From Aliidiomarina sp. B3213 (lineage in GTDB: Bacteria > Pseudomonadota > Gammaproteobacteria > Enterobacterales > Alteromonadaceae), in NCBI RefSeq assembly GCF_003290085.1, contig NZ_QMKJ01000001.1, positions 372,001 through 436,000 of the forward strand: DNA of 64,000 nt, given 5' to 3'. The translations under genes were made by a program, and so were the position numbers. The notes under the pieces were generated by a model, which worked only from the letters and a program-made list of their open reading frames with translations, was not told the origin of the DNA and did no database searches. Shown piece after piece: positions 51,629-61,348 of the stretch; position 1 is the first letter of the stretch, and the number at the start of each line of letters is the position of its first letter.

Positions 51629-52467
51629 GTAAAACAATCAGAGCAGTGATTGTCGATGATGAAACATTGGCAAGAAGAGGTCTGCAAGTTCGCTTAAACG
51701 AATTCGCCAATATAGATGTTGTAGCAGAAGCTAGCAGCGGAAAAGAAGCTGTGGCTAAGGTAGAAGAGCTACATCCAGACTTGGTATTTCTCGATATTCA
51801 GATGCCCGGTTGGAACGGCTTTGATGTATTGAAACAAATCAAAGAGCGCGAACTTCCGATGCCCAAGGTTGTTTTCGTAACGGCGTATGACCAATACGCT
51901 ATCAAAGCTTTCGAAGTCAGAGCACTTGACTACCTACTCAAACCTGTCGATGAAGATCGGTTAATGGCTACCTTGGCGCGAATTCAAGACAGTTTCGACA
52001 CTGAAGCCTCACAAGTAGAATTGAAAGGTGAGCAGCAGTCTAAGTTACTGCAGCTGGTTTCAGAAATTACCGGTGAAGACTGCGAAGATATTTTGCAAAA
52101 GTTAGCTGAAGGGCAACCTCTGCTAAACGATGACTACCCTGAACACATCGCCATTAAAGACAGCGGCGAAATTACTCGCGTAGCAGTGAATTCCATAGCT
52201 TGGATTGATGCCGCAGGTGACTATATGTGTATTCATGCCGGTAGTGACACCCACATACTGCGCAAAACCATGAAAGAGCTCGAGCAAGAGCTAAATCCTA
52301 AGCTTTTTCAACGTATTCACCGCTCTGCAATTGTGAATGTCGATCAGGTTGAGAAGCTATGTAGCCGACAAAACGGTGAATATCATGTTGTGTTGTCAAA
52401 CGGTAAAGAATTGAAAGTAAGTAGGTCTTATAAGGACCGAATTAAACAGCTGGTGTTAGGAAACTAA
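51625..52467 (+). CDS. LytTR-family response regulator
   Basis: A 280-residue response regulator, partner of the kinase just upstream (ATGA overlap). The receiver has the acidic pair (IVDDE near residue 10), the phospho-acceptor D57 (VFLDIQMPG), the Thr/Ala switch position (VFVTAYDQYA) and the Lys (LLKPVDEDR). The C-terminal LytTR DNA-binding domain (HIAIKDSGEITRVAVNSIAWIDAAGDYMCIHA, FQRIHRSAIVNVDQVEKL, ELKVSRSYKDRIK) is complete. Such pairs often control cell-surface or carbon-uptake genes; the target here is unknown. The next gene, a lipoprotein, lies 84 bases downstream. Confidence 0.95.
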   Translation: MSKTIRAVIVDDETLARRGLQVRLNEFANIDVVAEASSGKEAVAKVEELHPDLVFLDIQMPGWNGFDVLKQIKERELPMPKVVFVTAYDQYAIKAFEVRALDYLLKPVDEDRLMATLARIQDSFDTEASQVELKGEQQSKLLQLVSEITGEDCEDILQKLAEGQPLLNDDYPEHIAIKDSGEITRVAVNSIAWIDAAGDYMCIHAGSDTHILRKTMKELEQELNPKLFQRIHRSAIVNVDQVEKLCSRQNGEYHVVLSNGKELKVSRSYKDRIKQLVLGN

Positions 52468-52551
52468 CAACACCTGTTCATGATGAAAAACCGATAAAGT
52501 TGAGTTTAGCGGTAGCAAACCGACGAAAGAGTTAACGAAATAGGTGTGACC

Positions 52552-53400
52552 ATGGCGAAACGACTCTTTATTGTGGTGTTTTCTTGTTTACTTATCGCAA
52601 GCTGTTCACAGCGTTTCGCTATACCGTTTTTAGATACGCTTATTTTGTGGAAAGTTGAGAGCTACGTTGACTTAGAACCTTCTCAAAAGGATACGGTTAA
52701 ACAAGAAATCGATAACTTCCTTTATCACCTCGCTACACATGATACTGCGCCGCTACTTGAAGAAATAGCTCACACCCGAACCGCACACAGTCAAAATAAT
52801 ATTGACCGAGAATGGATGTTGCAGCAATCGCAACGCATAGAACTGCGTTTAAGGCACATTCGTGTAGTTATTTTCCCTACTTTAAATCGAATTTTACCCA
52901 CGCTTTCTGATGAGCAAGTTGAAGCATTAATAGCTTCATTACAAGAAGAGTTAGACGAAGAAAAAGGCGAATGGCAGGAACGCGGTGAACAGGAGAATAT
53001 AATAGAACGTAGTGACCGATTTGAAGAAGCCGCAGAAAAGTTTATCGGTCCGCTTACGCGCTCTCAACAGCGCATCGTGCGCCGCTTAATGGCAACGTCG
53101 CCGAACTTTGAAGAACAGTGGTTTCGTTATCAACAAGACTGGATAGACGCTTTTGAGAGTGCACTGATTGTACGCCACTCAGAAGATTTTTCGAGCCAAT
53201 TAGAGGTGTTGGTGACCAATCCGGAGTCACTGCAACCCGAGTCATTGCAAGCTTTAGTCGACCAGAGCAGGGCACAAGGAATTGCGACTTCTATGGATAT
53301 TCGTACTGAGATGACCGAACGACAAACGTCTTTTTTCAATCGCCAACTTACGAAGTGGGAAGAGCAGCTTCACCACTTCGTAGAGGTTTATGGCGAGTAA
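52552..53400 (+). CDS. DUF6279 family lipoprotein
   Basis: A 282-residue lipoprotein with lipobox LIASC (Cys near residue 18). The mature part is helical and begins with the pattern FLDTLILWKVESYVDLEPSQK, characteristic of the DUF6279 family of predicted lipoproteins. It then continues as amphipathic helices with many Glu and Gln (EELDEEKGEWQERGEQENIIERSD). No catalytic motif was seen. The ATG at 52552 has a TAGGT site; a GTG two codons upstream is in frame. It follows the two-component system and is convergent with pykA (5-base gap), so it may belong to the regulator's transcript. No function is known. Confidence 0.82.
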   Translation: MAKRLFIVVFSCLLIASCSQRFAIPFLDTLILWKVESYVDLEPSQKDTVKQEIDNFLYHLATHDTAPLLEEIAHTRTAHSQNNIDREWMLQQSQRIELRLRHIRVVIFPTLNRILPTLSDEQVEALIASLQEELDEEKGEWQERGEQENIIERSDRFEEAAEKFIGPLTRSQQRIVRRLMATSPNFEEQWFRYQQDWIDAFESALIVRHSEDFSSQLEVLVTNPESLQPESLQALVDQSRAQGIATSMDIRTEMTERQTSFFNRQLTKWEEQLHHFVEVYGE

Positions 53401-53405
53401 TGGAG

Positions 53406-54842
53406 TTAAACCATAAGTATCTTCGTGGTATTGCTTGCTCCTACCGTTTCCATAATATCGCCATGAGTCACAATGACGTAATCACCAGGTTGGATGTAAC
53501 CCATGCTTTGTACAATCTCTATAGCTCTTCTTAGCACTTCATGGGTAGGTGCCTGGGTCGAGTCGTAAAAGACCGGATAGACACCTCTATGTAATGCCGA
53601 ACGAGCAAGCGTTCTAGGATGTCTTGAAAGGGCAAAAATAGGTAACGTCGTGTCTACTCTAGACATTAAGCGTGCGGTTTGCCCAGACTCTGTAAGTGCA
53701 ATTATCGCTTTTACACCAGACAAATTATTTGCTGTATACATTGCAGCCATGGCGTTCGCTTCGGAAACAGAAACAATTTCGTCGACGTTGGCTCTGCGCA
53801 TTGGTTTCTGCTGCGGATATTCTTCAGCGCCTAAACAAATAGAGCTCATTGCCGCGACAGTTTCTACTGGGAAGCTACCCGCAGCTGTTTCTGCCGAAAG
53901 CATAACTGCGTCGGTTCCGTCTAACACCGCGTTTGCCACATCCATTACCTCGGCACGAGTCGGCATAGAAGCGTCTATCATCGACTCCATCATCTGTGTT
54001 GCGGTAATGACAGCTTTTTGAAGTTCACGGGCGCGCTCGATAATACGTTTTTGCTTACCGACGAGTTGGGCGTCACCAATCTCCACTCCAAGGTCGCCGC
54101 GCGCAACCATGACAGCGTCTGAAGCAATAATGATGTCGTCAAGTGCTTCGTCGGTAGCTACAGTCTCGGCACGTTCTATTTTGGCACAGATAGCGCCGTC
54201 GCAACCTGCTTCGCGAAGTAACTGCCTGGCCTGGTGAAGATCGCTACTACTGCGAGGGAAAGAAACAGCTAAATAATCAACTTCAATTTCTGCAGCTGTT
54301 TTAATGTCGCGTAAATCTTTGTCGGTTAACGCGTTGGCACTCAAACCGCCGCCCATGCGGTTGATACCTTTATTATTGGATAGCTTACCGCCAATGATTA
54401 CTTTGGTCGTTACCGCAGTTTCTGAAACTTGCGTAGCTTCTAAACGAAGTCTGCCATCGTCCAGTAATAACGTGTCGCCAACGGAAATGTCTTTCGGAAG
54501 ATCTGGATAATCCAAACCAACTACGTTTTGATCGCCTTGATCGACGGGGTGATTACTGTCTAAAACGAATGTATCACCTTCGTTCAATACGACTTTACCT
54601 TCGGCAAAACGCGAAATTCGAATTTTTGGGCCTTGTAGATCTCCAAGAATACCAATGTACACGCCTAGTTCTTTTGCTATCGCTCGGGCAGACTCGGCAC
54701 GTTTCAAATGGTCTTCCTTTTCTCCATGAGAGAAATTTAATCGCATCACGTTCGCACCAGCGGCGATAAGCTTACGCAAAACCTCTGGTTTGTCGGTAGC
54801 AGGACCTAGTGTTGTAACGATTTTAGTACGACGAAGTGCCAT
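53406..54842 (-). CDS. pykA: pyruvate kinase (PykA type)
   Basis: Final step of glycolysis, making pyruvate and ATP. It has 478 residues, close to E. coli PykA (480) and more similar to it than to PykF. Signatures are the N-terminal [30 protein letters not shown], the active-site [11 protein letters not shown] (a variant of KIE.xE) and [23 protein letters not shown] and [26 protein letters not shown]. The ATG at 54842 has a GAGGAA site; an ATG four codons upstream does not fit the family start. It is convergent with the DUF6279 gene. Confidence 0.97.
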   Translation of the reverse strand: MALRRTKIVTTLGPATDKPEVLRKLIAAGANVMRLNFSHGEKEDHLKRAESARAIAKELGVYIGILGDLQGPKIRISRFAEGKVVLNEGDTFVLDSNHPVDQGDQNVVGLDYPDLPKDISVGDTLLLDDGRLRLEATQVSETAVTTKVIIGGKLSNNKGINRMGGGLSANALTDKDLRDIKTAAEIEVDYLAVSFPRSSSDLHQARQLLREAGCDGAICAKIERAETVATDEALDDIIIASDAVMVARGDLGVEIGDAQLVGKQKRIIERARELQKAVITATQMMESMIDASMPTRAEVMDVANAVLDGTDAVMLSAETAAGSFPVETVAAMSSICLGAEEYPQQKPMRRANVDEIVSVSEANAMAAMYTANNLSGVKAIIALTESGQTARLMSRVDTTLPIFALSRHPRTLARSALHRGVYPVFYDSTQAPTHEVLRRAIEIVQSMGYIQPGDYVIVTHGDIMETVGASNTTKILMV

Positions 54843-54940
54843 GTGATTCCTCATTAAGCTCTGATTAGAACTATTTTGCGTATAGCTATAAGTTTAACAT
54901 ACTAAAATATACTCGATGACAGGTTTATGAAGGTAAATCT

Positions 54941-55333
54941 ATGACAAACCATAATAAAACGAATGAAGAGTGGCGTAAGATTCTGCAGCCCGAACAGTTC
55001 AAAGTTCTCCGTGAGAAGGGCACCGAAAGGCCTTTTACAGGCGAGTTGCTCAATGAAAGCCGCAAAGGAGCCTATCATTGTGCAGGCTGTGACAGTCACT
55101 TGTTCGATAGTGATACGAAGTTTGATGCGGGTTGCGGTTGGCCCAGCTTTTACGCGGAAGCCGCGGGTAACAATATTGAATACGTAGAAGACTATAGCCA
55201 TGGCATGACGCGCACAGAAATTGTGTGTAAGCATTGTGGTGGGCATTTAGGCCACGTTTTTCCAGACGGACCCGAGCCTACGGGGCAACGATATTGCGTG
55301 AACTCGTTGTCATTGACCTTTAAACCCAAGTGA
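54941..55333 (+). CDS. msrB: peptide methionine-(R)-S-oxide reductase
   Basis: Repairs the R-sulfoxide of methionine in oxidised proteins. It has 130 residues. The zinc site is made by two CxxC motifs (CAGC and CKHC), the catalytic Cys is C119 in RYCVNS, and [14 protein letters not shown] and [11 protein letters not shown] are invariant family stretches. The start has an AGGTAAA-like site. A second, unrelated methionine sulfoxide gene (msrC, free amino acid) is at 60.6 kb, giving the window two R-sulfoxide repair activities. Divergent from pykA. Confidence 0.97.
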   Translation: MTNHNKTNEEWRKILQPEQFKVLREKGTERPFTGELLNESRKGAYHCAGCDSHLFDSDTKFDAGCGWPSFYAEAAGNNIEYVEDYSHGMTRTEIVCKHCGGHLGHVFPDGPEPTGQRYCVNSLSLTFKPK

Positions 55334-55467
55334 TAAAACTTATAAAAACAACTTTCATCGGCTTCTTGCTAGCCGAAAGCACCGTTTTTAAGTACAATAC
55401 TCGGCGATTTTTCCGCCGGTAGTATTCACTGCCGAAATATTTGATTACTGATTGAAAAGGTTTTCTT

Positions 55468-56916
55468 ATGTCTGACGTTCAGAGCGATCGCACATTACAT
55501 AGCTGGGAAGAGCGCCAAGAGTTTGCTGAGCTTATGCAACCGCTTATTGGCCGCTTATACCGTACCAAAGGTGTAGAAACACTAGTTTACGGCCGCAGCT
55601 TAATCGAAGGTTCTACAATCGATATTATTAAAGCGCATCGTTTAGTGCGTCAGCACGAAGGTGAAAAGCTTCGCTTGAGAGAGAGCTTCCCATTTTTAGA
55701 AGCTATGGCGAAAATGGATATCAGCAGCGCACGTATTGACTTAGGTAAGTTAGCGTACGGTTATATTCATAAAGGTGAGCGCCAAGGCGAAGAGTCTGTT
55801 GAAGCTTATTTAGAACGTAAACTAGACTCAGCTGTCGGCCGTGCTGACAGCCAAGAACCTCAAGACGTTGTACTTTACGGTTTTGGTCGTATCGGACGTT
55901 TGCTTGCGCGCTTGTTGATTGAGCGTAATGGACGGAACAACAAATTGCGCTTGCGTGCAATTGTAGTACGTGGTGGCCGTGAAGGTGACCTAGAAAAGCG
56001 TGCTAGCTTGCTGCGCCGTGACTCTGTTCATGGTCCATTCAATGGCTCTATCACGGTAGATCACGAAGCTAAAGCGATTAAAGCGAATGGTACGCACATT
56101 CAGGTGATTTACGCGAATAGCCCAGATGAAGTGGATTACACGGCTTACGGTATTAACAACGCAATTATTGTTGATAACACAGGTATCTGGAAAGACGAAG
56201 ATGGCCTAGGCTTACACTTGAAGTCTAAGGGCACGAGCAAAGTACTTCTCACTGCGCCAGCGAAAGGCAGCATCAAAAATATTGTGCATGGTGTTAACCA
56301 CGACGACATTCTTCCTGAAGACAAGATTTTGTCTGCAGCAAGCTGTACCACTAACGCAATTACTCCAGTGTTGAAAGCGATGAATGACCGTTTTGGTATT
56401 AAAAATGGTCATGTGGAAACAGTTCATGCATACACTAACGATCAAAACTTGATCGATAATTACCATAAAGCAGACCGCCGTGGTCGTTCTGCTCCATTGA
56501 ACATGGTTCTTACTGAAACAGGTGCCGCTAAAGCAGTAGCTAAAGCGCTTCCAGAGCTTGCGGGTAAGCTAACAGGTAACGCAATTCGAGTTCCTACGCC
56601 TAATGTCTCAATGGCAATAATGAACTTAAATATGAACGAAGCTTCAACTAAAGAAGGTGTAAATGACTTCCTTCGTGAAGCAGCTTTGTTCTCTGATTTG
56701 CAAAACCAAATCGACTACACAGCTTCTACTGAAATTGTGTCTTCTGATTTAGTGGGTAGCCGCTATGCAGGTATTGTTGATAGCCAAGCAACTATCGTAG
56801 ACGGTGACCGTGCTGTGCTTTACGTATGGTACGACAACGAGTTTGGTTATAGCTGCCAGGTACTTCGTTGTGTTCAAGACATGGCAGGCTTGGTCGTTCC
56901 TTCATTACCAGCGTAA
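55468..56916 (+). CDS. glyceraldehyde-3-phosphate dehydrogenase, long form with N-terminal extension
   Basis: A 482-residue GAPDH with about 125 extra N-terminal residues compared with the classical 330-residue enzyme. The GAPDH domain begins near VVLYGFGRIGRLLARLLIE (NAD-binding GxGxxG) and has the catalytic Cys at residue 293 (ASCTTNAITP), the ETVHAYTNDQNLIDNYHKADRRGR stretch and the C-terminal VLYVWYDNEFGYS. The extension is helical and Arg/Glu-rich with no known function. Such long GAPDHs are found in Vibrio, Pseudomonas and Alteromonadales and often serve gluconeogenesis beside a short form. A hairpin terminator follows. Confidence 0.95.
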   Translation: MSDVQSDRTLHSWEERQEFAELMQPLIGRLYRTKGVETLVYGRSLIEGSTIDIIKAHRLVRQHEGEKLRLRESFPFLEAMAKMDISSARIDLGKLAYGYIHKGERQGEESVEAYLERKLDSAVGRADSQEPQDVVLYGFGRIGRLLARLLIERNGRNNKLRLRAIVVRGGREGDLEKRASLLRRDSVHGPFNGSITVDHEAKAIKANGTHIQVIYANSPDEVDYTAYGINNAIIVDNTGIWKDEDGLGLHLKSKGTSKVLLTAPAKGSIKNIVHGVNHDDILPEDKILSAASCTTNAITPVLKAMNDRFGIKNGHVETVHAYTNDQNLIDNYHKADRRGRSAPLNMVLTETGAAKAVAKALPELAGKLTGNAIRVPTPNVSMAIMNLNMNEASTKEGVNDFLREAALFSDLQNQIDYTASTEIVSSDLVGSRYAGIVDSQATIVDGDRAVLYVWYDNEFGYSCQVLRCVQDMAGLVVPSLPA

Positions 56917-56944
56917 GCATTATTCATTCGTATGAATATTTTTG

Positions 56945-56970
56945 AGGCGCCCTCGGGCGCCTTTATTTTT
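56945..56970 (+). terminator. terminator of the GAPDH gene
   Basis: A GC-rich self-complementary stem (AGGCGCC / GGCGCCT) with a tight loop followed by TTTATTTTT. It ends just before the ribosome binding site of the cytosolic M14 gene. Confidence 0.85.
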
Positions 56971-56983
56971 CAAGGAGTATCGC

Positions 56984-58111
56984 ATGTACATCAGCTCTAG
57001 TTTCGACAGCGGAAACATTGAAGTTGTAGACGATTCAGCAATCGACAATATTCGTTTAAATATTCGCAAAGATCATCAATCAGACTTTTATCAATGGTTT
57101 CACTTCAAGCTCCACTCTAAGGCTTGGGAAGCACACCGTATGGTCATTGAGAATGCTTCTTCTGCAGCGTATCCCGATGGTTGGGAAGGGTATCAAGCTC
57201 TCGCCAGTTACGATCGCGAATATTGGTTCCGTGTTCCTACGTCATACGACGGTAAAGCATTAACAATTGAGTTCACTCCAGAACAAGAAACCACGTATTT
57301 TGCTTATTTCGTTCCATTTAGTTGGGAGCGCCACCTAGATTTGCTGCAATGGTCACAACAGTCTGCATGGGTTGAGCAAGTTCATCTAGGCACGACTATA
57401 GACAACCGCGACATGACGATGCTGGTTGTGGGTGAGCCGACGCCGGAGAAAAAGAAAATTTGGGTTACTGCGCGTCAGCATCCGGGCGAGTCTATGGCTG
57501 AATGGTTCGTAGAAGGGATGTTAGAGCATTTGCTAGACGACGAAGAGCCGATTAGCAGAAATATTTTAGACAAAGCGGTGTTCTACGTGGTTCCGAACAT
57601 GAACCCAGACGGCAGTGTAAGAGGACACTTAAGAACTAATGCCGTGGGTACTAACCTTAACCGTGAATGGGCAACGCCTTCATTAGAGAAAAGCCCTGAA
57701 GTTTTCCATGTACTAAACAAAATGAAAGAAGTAGGCGTGGATATGTATTTGGACGTTCACGGCGACGAAGCGATACCTCATAACTTCGTAGCGGGCTGTG
57801 AAGGTATTCCGTCGTACGATGAGCGCCACGCTTCATTGGAAGAGTTGTTTAAAGCTGCTTTTGCTGCCGCGACACCTGAATTCCAAGATGAAGTCGGTTA
57901 TGACAAAGACGCGCCGGGTGAAGCTAATATGACTGTAGCTTGTGCAGCGGTTGGCGAGTTATTTAAATGCTTGTCCTATACTATTGAAATGCCATTTAAG
58001 GACAACGATGGCGTACCTAACCTGCATACGGGTTGGAACGACATTCGCTCGAAACAATTTGGCCGTGACGCATTAAAAGCGGTTTACGACGTAGTAGATG
58101 TACTCCGCTAA
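56984..58111 (+). CDS. cytosolic M14-type zinc carboxypeptidase
   Basis: A 375-residue zinc carboxypeptidase of the cytosolic carboxypeptidase-like (AGBL/CCP-like, M14 subfamily) group, without a signal peptide. The zinc ligands are in QHPGESMAE (HxxE) and the VHGDE segment (third His). The family N-terminal beta domain (FHFKLHSKAWEAHRMVIENAS) is present, and a catalytic Glu is likely in TIEMPFKDN. The ATG at 56984 has an AAGGAG site; the longer open frame upstream lies in the GAPDH terminator. The biological substrate in bacteria is unknown. It is followed by a strong bidirectional terminator. Confidence 0.92.
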   Translation: MYISSSFDSGNIEVVDDSAIDNIRLNIRKDHQSDFYQWFHFKLHSKAWEAHRMVIENASSAAYPDGWEGYQALASYDREYWFRVPTSYDGKALTIEFTPEQETTYFAYFVPFSWERHLDLLQWSQQSAWVEQVHLGTTIDNRDMTMLVVGEPTPEKKKIWVTARQHPGESMAEWFVEGMLEHLLDDEEPISRNILDKAVFYVVPNMNPDGSVRGHLRTNAVGTNLNREWATPSLEKSPEVFHVLNKMKEVGVDMYLDVHGDEAIPHNFVAGCEGIPSYDERHASLEELFKAAFAAATPEFQDEVGYDKDAPGEANMTVACAAVGELFKCLSYTIEMPFKDNDGVPNLHTGWNDIRSKQFGRDALKAVYDVVDVLR

Positions 58112-58134
58112 AAATAGTGTTAGCTAGATAAAAG

Positions 58135-58172
58135 AAAAGCGCTTGCAAAGATACTTCGCAAGCGCTTTTTTT
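58135..58172. terminator. bidirectional terminator between the M14 and symporter genes
   Basis: A perfect 12-bp stem (AAAAGCGCTTGC / GCAAGCGCTTTT) with an 11-base loop and T-runs on both strands, between convergent genes. Confidence 0.92.
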
Positions 58173-58185
58173 ATGCGTGAAAAAA

Positions 58186-59709
58186 CTAAGAGTCAGAGCT
58201 TTCCTGTCTTTGTTTTTCAATACGCTTTTCCCAAAACTCGGCGTTATTAATGCCTAGTTTTTTCGGATCAAAAGTAATTGGACCGCCAGCTTTTAGCTGG
58301 TCTTCGTAATCTCTTAGACACATCATTGCAGGCTTAGCTACAAAGAAAATAGCCAAAATACCTACGATGTTAATCCATGCCATTAGACCTACGCCAACAT
58401 CACCTAAATTCCAGATGTAACCCGAACTGTTTACCGTACCGTAAGCCACCATAGCCATAATGACGACCTTAACTAAAAATAGTGGAGATTCGCCTTTAAA
58501 GTATTTTGCGAGGTAGGCTACGTTGGTTTCAGCGATGTAGTAATAAGCAAGAATAGTTGTGAACGCGAAGAAGAAAATCGCGATACTTACAAATGCTTCA
58601 CCAAAACCGCCAAATACGTTTTCCAAGGCCAACTGCGTAAACGCTGGAGACGCTACTTCAGTGGTTGGATCTACGTTTTGAACAATCATTGTGCCTGCGC
58701 CGGTTAGCGCGTTGAAGTCTTCAGTTTGAATGTTGTACTGCATAGTAATTAGAATCATCAATGCAGTAGCTGTACATACAAATAGCGTATCCACGTACAC
58801 CGAGAATGCTTGTACTAAGCCTTGTTGAGCAGGGTGGTCTACTTCAGCCGCTGAAGATGCGTGAGGACCAGTACCTTGCCCTGCTTCATTAGAGTAGATA
58901 CCACGCTTCACCCCCCAGCCAATTGCTGCACCGAAGCCTGCTTGTGCAGTAAATGCGTCTGATACGATGTGACCTAAAATGCCAGGCACTAGGTTTAGGT
59001 TTAGGAACACAATGACAAGCGCCATAATGATATACGCTAGTGCCATAAACGGAACAACAAGCTGTGTGAAGCTTGCGATACGTTTAATACCACCAAAAAT
59101 GATGAACCCTAAAACAATAAGAATGATTGCAAGTGAGATAAGCTTAGTTCGAGCAACTTCGCCGAACGCTGTTTCCACCATATTGCCATCGCCAAATACA
59201 TGGGTAACCGCGTTACCTACCGCATTTGCTTGTACGCCCGGTAAGAAGATACCGCAGGCAATAATTGCTGAAATAGCGAATAAGATACCTAACCATTTTT
59301 GACCTAGTGCTTTTTCGAAGTAATAAGCAGGGCCGCCGCGGTATTGGCCGTCTTCTTCAACTTTGTAAATTTGGCCTAAGGTTGATTCGGCGTATGCTGT
59401 GCTGGCTCCCAAAAAGGCTACAACCCACATCCAGAATACAGCGCCTGGTCCACCGAATCCGATGGCTGCTGCAACACCTGCAATATTACCGACACCTACA
59501 CGGCCAGAAAGGGTTACTGCGAGTGCTTGGAAAGAAGATATACCTTGCTTAGAGCTATTGGCACTGAAAAGAATTTTGATCATTTCTTTGAAGTGCCGAA
59601 CCTGCGCAAAACGCGTTAAAATTGAATAAAACAGACCTGCGCCGAGGCACAAGAAAATAAGTGCTGGGCTCCAGACAACTCCATTGATAAAGCTGACGAT
59701 AGATTCCAT
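58186..59709 (-). CDS. alanine/glycine:sodium symporter (AGCS family)
   Basis: A 507-residue inner-membrane protein with about ten to eleven helices that takes up alanine or glycine with sodium. The AGCS signature is visible in LAVTLSGRVGVGNIAGVAAAIGFGGPGAVFWMW and in YRGGPAYYFEKALG, with the later GVKRGIYSNEAGQGTGPHASSAAEV stretch. The start ATG has a GGGGGAAAT site. It is likely linked metabolically to alanine dehydrogenase and Lrp at 25-27 kb, but no shared regulatory site was found. No glycine riboswitch was recognised upstream. Confidence 0.95.
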   Translation of the reverse strand: MESIVSFINGVVWSPALIFLCLGAGLFYSILTRFAQVRHFKEMIKILFSANSSKQGISSFQALAVTLSGRVGVGNIAGVAAAIGFGGPGAVFWMWVVAFLGASTAYAESTLGQIYKVEEDGQYRGGPAYYFEKALGQKWLGILFAISAIIACGIFLPGVQANAVGNAVTHVFGDGNMVETAFGEVARTKLISLAIILIVLGFIIFGGIKRIASFTQLVVPFMALAYIIMALVIVFLNLNLVPGILGHIVSDAFTAQAGFGAAIGWGVKRGIYSNEAGQGTGPHASSAAEVDHPAQQGLVQAFSVYVDTLFVCTATALMILITMQYNIQTEDFNALTGAGTMIVQNVDPTTEVASPAFTQLALENVFGGFGEAFVSIAIFFFAFTTILAYYYIAETNVAYLAKYFKGESPLFLVKVVIMAMVAYGTVNSSGYIWNLGDVGVGLMAWINIVGILAIFFVAKPAMMCLRDYEDQLKAGGPITFDPKKLGINNAEFWEKRIEKQRQESSDS

Positions 59710-59909
59710 GAATTTCCCCCGAAGGATTGATTTTGTTGTTTTGTAGGCAATAACTTTGCCATATATAGTTTAAAAGCTCTACGCATTATTGTGTTGTTGC
59801 ACGCGTTAACTGGCATAAATTCTATGTTTAAATGGTGCTTTTAATGGATGATCCATAGCTGTTGGACTGGTATCATGCGACTTATATGGAGAAGTTAGGG
59901 TAAAGTTGA

Positions 59910-60242
59910 ATGGCCATTATTAAGTGCCCCGGATGTAGCAAGAAAACATCGGATAAAGCTGCAACTTGTGCTTCATGCGGTTTTCCCATTGGAGAGCACG
60001 ACGCCGATTCGTTGGCAAGAAAACAGGTTTTTCAACGTAACGAACGGTTAAATAAGCTTGTAAGCTATCAAATGCTAGCCATGTTGTTTTTTATTGCTGG
60101 TATTGCAGGCGTTGCTATAGAGTGGCAACAGACGGGCTGGCAACAACACATGCGTATTATCTCTCTCGTAGTAGGTAGCGCCGCGTTGGCATGTTACCTG
60201 TTAGTTAGAGGTCGCATATTTTGGATAAAGCGCGGTAATTAA
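59910..60242 (+). CDS. zinc-ribbon membrane protein
   Basis: A 110-residue protein. The N-terminus is a zinc ribbon with two CxxC pairs (CPGC and CASC). The C-terminal half has two transmembrane helices (MLAMLFFIAGIAGVAIEW and IISLVVGSAALACYLLV). Such zinc-ribbon plus helix proteins are common and uncharacterised. The start at 59910 lacks a strong ribosome binding site. It is the first gene of a same-strand run (yeaC, msrC, 98-aa protein, proQ, prc). Its stop lies 4 bases before the yeaC start. Confidence 0.75.
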   Translation: MAIIKCPGCSKKTSDKAATCASCGFPIGEHDADSLARKQVFQRNERLNKLVSYQMLAMLFFIAGIAGVAIEWQQTGWQQHMRIISLVVGSAALACYLLVRGRIFWIKRGN

Positions 60243-60246
60243 AACC

Positions 60247-60558
60247 ATGCAATATGAAACAGCTTTAAAGGCGATGACGCCTGAAATCTACGAAAGAATG
60301 TTAAGCGCAGTTGAAACTGGGCGTTGGCCTGACGGGCAGAAGCTTACAGATGCGCAGCGCGAGAATTCAATGCAGCTTGTAATGATGTATCAGAAGCATT
60401 ACCTCGACCAAAAAGACCATTTTCAGATCAATAAAGACGGAGAGCTTGTAGTGAAGTCGAAACGCGACATGCGCCAAGAACTTCGTGATAAAGTGCTTGC
60501 TAAAGCACAGTCTGAAGAACTTTCCATTGCAAAATTTAATCAATCTTCAAAGAAGTAG
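60247..60558 (+). CDS. yeaC: YeaC family protein (DUF1315)
   Basis: A 103-residue cytosolic protein of the YeaC family. The characteristic SAVETGRWPDGQKLT and ENSMQLVMMYQKHYLDQ stretches and the basic C-terminal helix (KSKRDMRQELRDKVLAK) are present. Function unknown. It follows the zinc-ribbon gene by 4 bases and precedes msrC by 8 bases, so it is part of the proQ-prc transcript region. No catalytic residues can be named. Confidence 0.9.
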   Translation: MQYETALKAMTPEIYERMLSAVETGRWPDGQKLTDAQRENSMQLVMMYQKHYLDQKDHFQINKDGELVVKSKRDMRQELRDKVLAKAQSEELSIAKFNQSSKK

Positions 60559-60566
60559 GTTATTAA

Positions 60567-61061
60567 GTGTTTGAACAGAACTCCAGCATTTCACTATCTA
60601 CGCTAGACGACTACAGTTCGCTAGCCTCGCAACTCAAATACCTAACTCAAGACGAACCCAATCTTATAGCTAACCTAGCAAATATTAGCGCAGTTCTTTT
60701 CGACGCCCTGAGCGACGTGAATTGGGTTGGTTTTTACCTTAAGGAAAAAGACCAAAACGAGCTAGTACTAGGTCCATTCCAAGGTAAGGTAGCGTGTGTT
60801 CGTATTCCATGGGGTAAAGGAGTATGTGGTACGGCTGCAGCTAAGAACGAAACACAGCATATCGACGATGTTCATGCGTTTCCTGGTCACATTGCGTGTG
60901 ACTCAGCGAGCGAGAGTGAAGTGGTTATTCCTATTATGGTTGAAGGGCAGGTAGTTGCTGTTCTTGATATCGATAGTCCTAAGCTTTCTCGTTTCTCTGA
61001 TGTGGATGTGCAAGGTTTAGAACTATTGAAACCTATACTTGAGAACCTAGTATGGCGATAG
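60567..61061 (+). CDS. msrC: free methionine-(R)-sulfoxide reductase (GAF domain)
   Basis: A 164-residue GAF-domain enzyme that reduces the R-sulfoxide of free methionine with thioredoxin. The three Cys positions that mark active family members are present: VACVRI, KGVCGTAA and HIACDS. WVGFYLKE and VVIPIMVEGQVVAVLDIDS are also typical. The start is GTG behind a weak AGG site. It lies directly upstream of an acidic 98-residue gene that it overlaps by 10 bases, with proQ and prc further on. In E. coli the homologue is yebR, also next to proQ. Confidence 0.93.
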   Translation: MFEQNSSISLSTLDDYSSLASQLKYLTQDEPNLIANLANISAVLFDALSDVNWVGFYLKEKDQNELVLGPFQGKVACVRIPWGKGVCGTAAAKNETQHIDDVHAFPGHIACDSASESEVVIPIMVEGQVVAVLDIDSPKLSRFSDVDVQGLELLKPILENLVWR

Positions 61062-61348
61062 AAATGTTCGATATTCGGGGGTTTTTAGTGACCACCGGAG
61101 AAATGGAAAGTTTTGAAGAAGATGCGGAATACGCTGCCGATCAACTCAATGGCATGTTATTCTCGGCTTCTGATGAGATGTCGCAAAGCGAATTTTGGAA
61201 TGCAGACAACGCTGAGGAATTTATTTCTGAGCTAGTGTCTGCATGGTTACAAGAGCCGTCACTTATTGAAAGTGACAGTGATGAACTCGATGACTATGTA
61301 CGTCAAGTTATACGCCGCATAGAGCAGGAGCAAGACGGTGACGAATAA
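61052..61348 (+). CDS. small acidic protein encoded between msrC and proQ
   Basis: A 98-residue very acidic protein (many Asp and Glu, few basic residues) with no family that I recognise. It overlaps msrC by 10 bases and proQ by 11 bases, so it sits inside a tightly coupled operon, which argues for a real gene. The N-terminal IEMFDIRGFLVTTGEMESFEEDAEYAADQLNG and the C-terminal DDYVRQVIRRIEQEQD look alpha/beta. Because ProQ is very basic, an interaction can be imagined, but this is speculation. Confidence 0.7.
   Translation: MAIEMFDIRGFLVTTGEMESFEEDAEYAADQLNGMLFSASDEMSQSEFWNADNAEEFISELVSAWLQEPSLIESDSDELDDYVRQVIRRIEQEQDGDE

Noticed and set aside
58186-59909. Glycine riboswitch upstream of the alanine/glycine symporter
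   Set aside because: The leader has a GGGGGAAA ribosome binding site but none of the tandem gcvT-motif core sequences.
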